Origin: JASEGV01 sp947085405
GTDB taxonomy: Bacteria; Bacteroidota; Ignavibacteria; UBA10030; BY39
Direction: 5' to 3'
DNA: 64,000 nucleotides
Assembly: GCA_947085405.1 (NCBI GenBank)
Contig: CAMTWO010000022.1
Span: 51,444 to 115,443 of the forward strand
Shown: one piece after another, positions 63,640 through 64,000 of the stretch
Numbering within the stretch: the stretch's first letter is position 1
Layout of the letters: every line of letters starts with the position of its first letter
The notes under the pieces: generated by a model
Seen by the model: the letters and a program-made list of their open reading frames with translations, nothing else
Told to the model about the DNA's origin: nothing
Database searches by the model: none
Program-made: the position numbers and the translations under genes

Positions 63640-64000
63640 TTATTATATTCAACCATAGTTTTCTACCTCGTATTTCCGCCTCCCCAGTTATTAATTCCAA
63701 TAATAACGTCTAAAATGACTATAAAACGAAGATATTTACTTTCCCGAAACAGTTTTACCCCTTCCCAAACTCTTATTTACAATTCCCGAAATGTTAATTC
63801 CAAAACCCTAAATCCTTTTTACCCTTCCTTCATCTATCCTCGGATTACAATATACCCTCGCGGGATATCCCTCGCAAGCGGTTTACTCCCCCATACAATT
63901 ATAGGAATCCCCCCAACAGTTTTAAACCTCCCTTCAACACTTTTTAACCTACCTACAAACATTTTTAACCTTCAACATGGAGTTACAGGTTTTGAATCCA
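63640..64000 (-). repeat. Degenerate ~21-bp array, G-rich on the minus strand
   Basis: No gene. Read on the minus strand from 64000, about 14 imperfect units of roughly 18-30 bases follow a TGTT-x-GGG(A)-x-T-x-AAAA pattern, for example TGTTTGTAGGTAGGTTAAAA, GTGTTGAAGGGAGGTTTAAA, TGTTGGGGGGATTCCTATAA, TTTGGGAAGGGGTAAAAC, TGTTTCGGGAAAGTAAATAT. The plus strand is notably poor in G. GGGATATCCC (63862-63871) is an embedded palindrome. The array continues to the window edge. The function is unknown. Confidence 0.5.

Noticed and set aside
63640..64000. CRISPR array
   Set aside because: Units vary in length and sequence with no conserved repeat and no unique spacers; no cas gene nearby.

Overview
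The window looks like chromosomal DNA of an AT-rich, Gram-negative member of the Bacteroidota/Ignavibacteriota side of the FCB group. Three predicted secreted proteins end in type IX secretion (T9SS) type-A sorting domains; two carry the NYPNPFN signature and one a YPNPY variant. There are many lipoproteins and beta-barrel proteins, a BamD, a haem-export Ccm system, the MEP pathway enzyme IspE, an NAD-type dihydroorotate dehydrogenase (PyrD/PyrK), and a pterin cluster of the kind I associate with Chlorobium. No rRNA, tRNA or CRISPR array was recognised. This taxonomic reading is inference from protein style, not a marker-gene result.

Bases 1-12000 (+ strand) form a copper/heavy-metal island. 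It holds a periplasmic adaptor with a fused cupredoxin tail, a CusA/CzcA RND pump, a DUF2231 membrane protein, a free cupredoxin, a two-domain multicopper oxidase with inverted domain order, an envelope protein, a T9SS-sorted protein, a lipoprotein, a Cys/Lys-rich secreted protein, an HMA-domain lipoprotein and a YHS-HMA-P1B ATPase (CopA). Together they would move copper out of the cytoplasm and bind or oxidise it in the envelope. ispE follows. From here to the right edge almost everything is on the minus strand, apart from one Spy-like gene.

Bases 12.8-24.9 kb carry a large T9SS cargo protein, ccmE-D-C-B-A (CcmE is the CxxxY variant), a secreted HEFHH metalloprotease-like protein, an FG-GAP protein, a hotdog thioesterase and bamD. 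Several of these genes are chained by 1-4 base overlaps. Bases 24.9-31.6 kb hold a response regulator and a giant 1982-residue soluble histidine kinase with a degenerate KaiC-like front end, about seven PAS and four GAF domains. Bases 31.6-40 kb contain envelope proteins and a beta-oxidation-type operon (thiolase, 3-hydroxyacyl-CoA dehydrogenase, acyl-CoA dehydrogenase) interrupted by a restriction-modification pair, then an OmpA protein with eight calcium-type repeats. Bases 40-47 kb are housekeeping: rho, folC, pyrD, pyrK and a long TPR lipoprotein.

Bases 47-51.5 kb hold a Spy-like protein and a compact PTPS / GTP cyclohydrolase I / SDR / SDR cluster that could make tetrahydrobiopterin, plus two peroxiredoxins. 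Bases 51.5-56.3 kb have a Wzi-like barrel, a DUF2279 protein, and the UDP-glucose dehydrogenase and UDP-xylose synthase pair.

From 56.4 kb to the end the region is accessory and scarred. It contains a lutA-lutC deletion fusion, a nuclease, a fused membrane methyltransferase, a secreted isoaspartyl methyltransferase, a fragment of a MacB-type permease, several families of palindromic repeats, and a second restriction-modification pair flanked by hairpins with attC-like ends. A 211-bp inverted-repeat element encloses a double-hairpin repeat that also occurs at 57.6 kb. A degenerate G-rich (minus strand) ~21-bp array runs off the right edge. The most novel-looking signals are the double-hairpin repeat family, the attC-like bracketed RM cassette, the degenerate array, the inverted-order copper oxidase in its island, and the pterin cluster.
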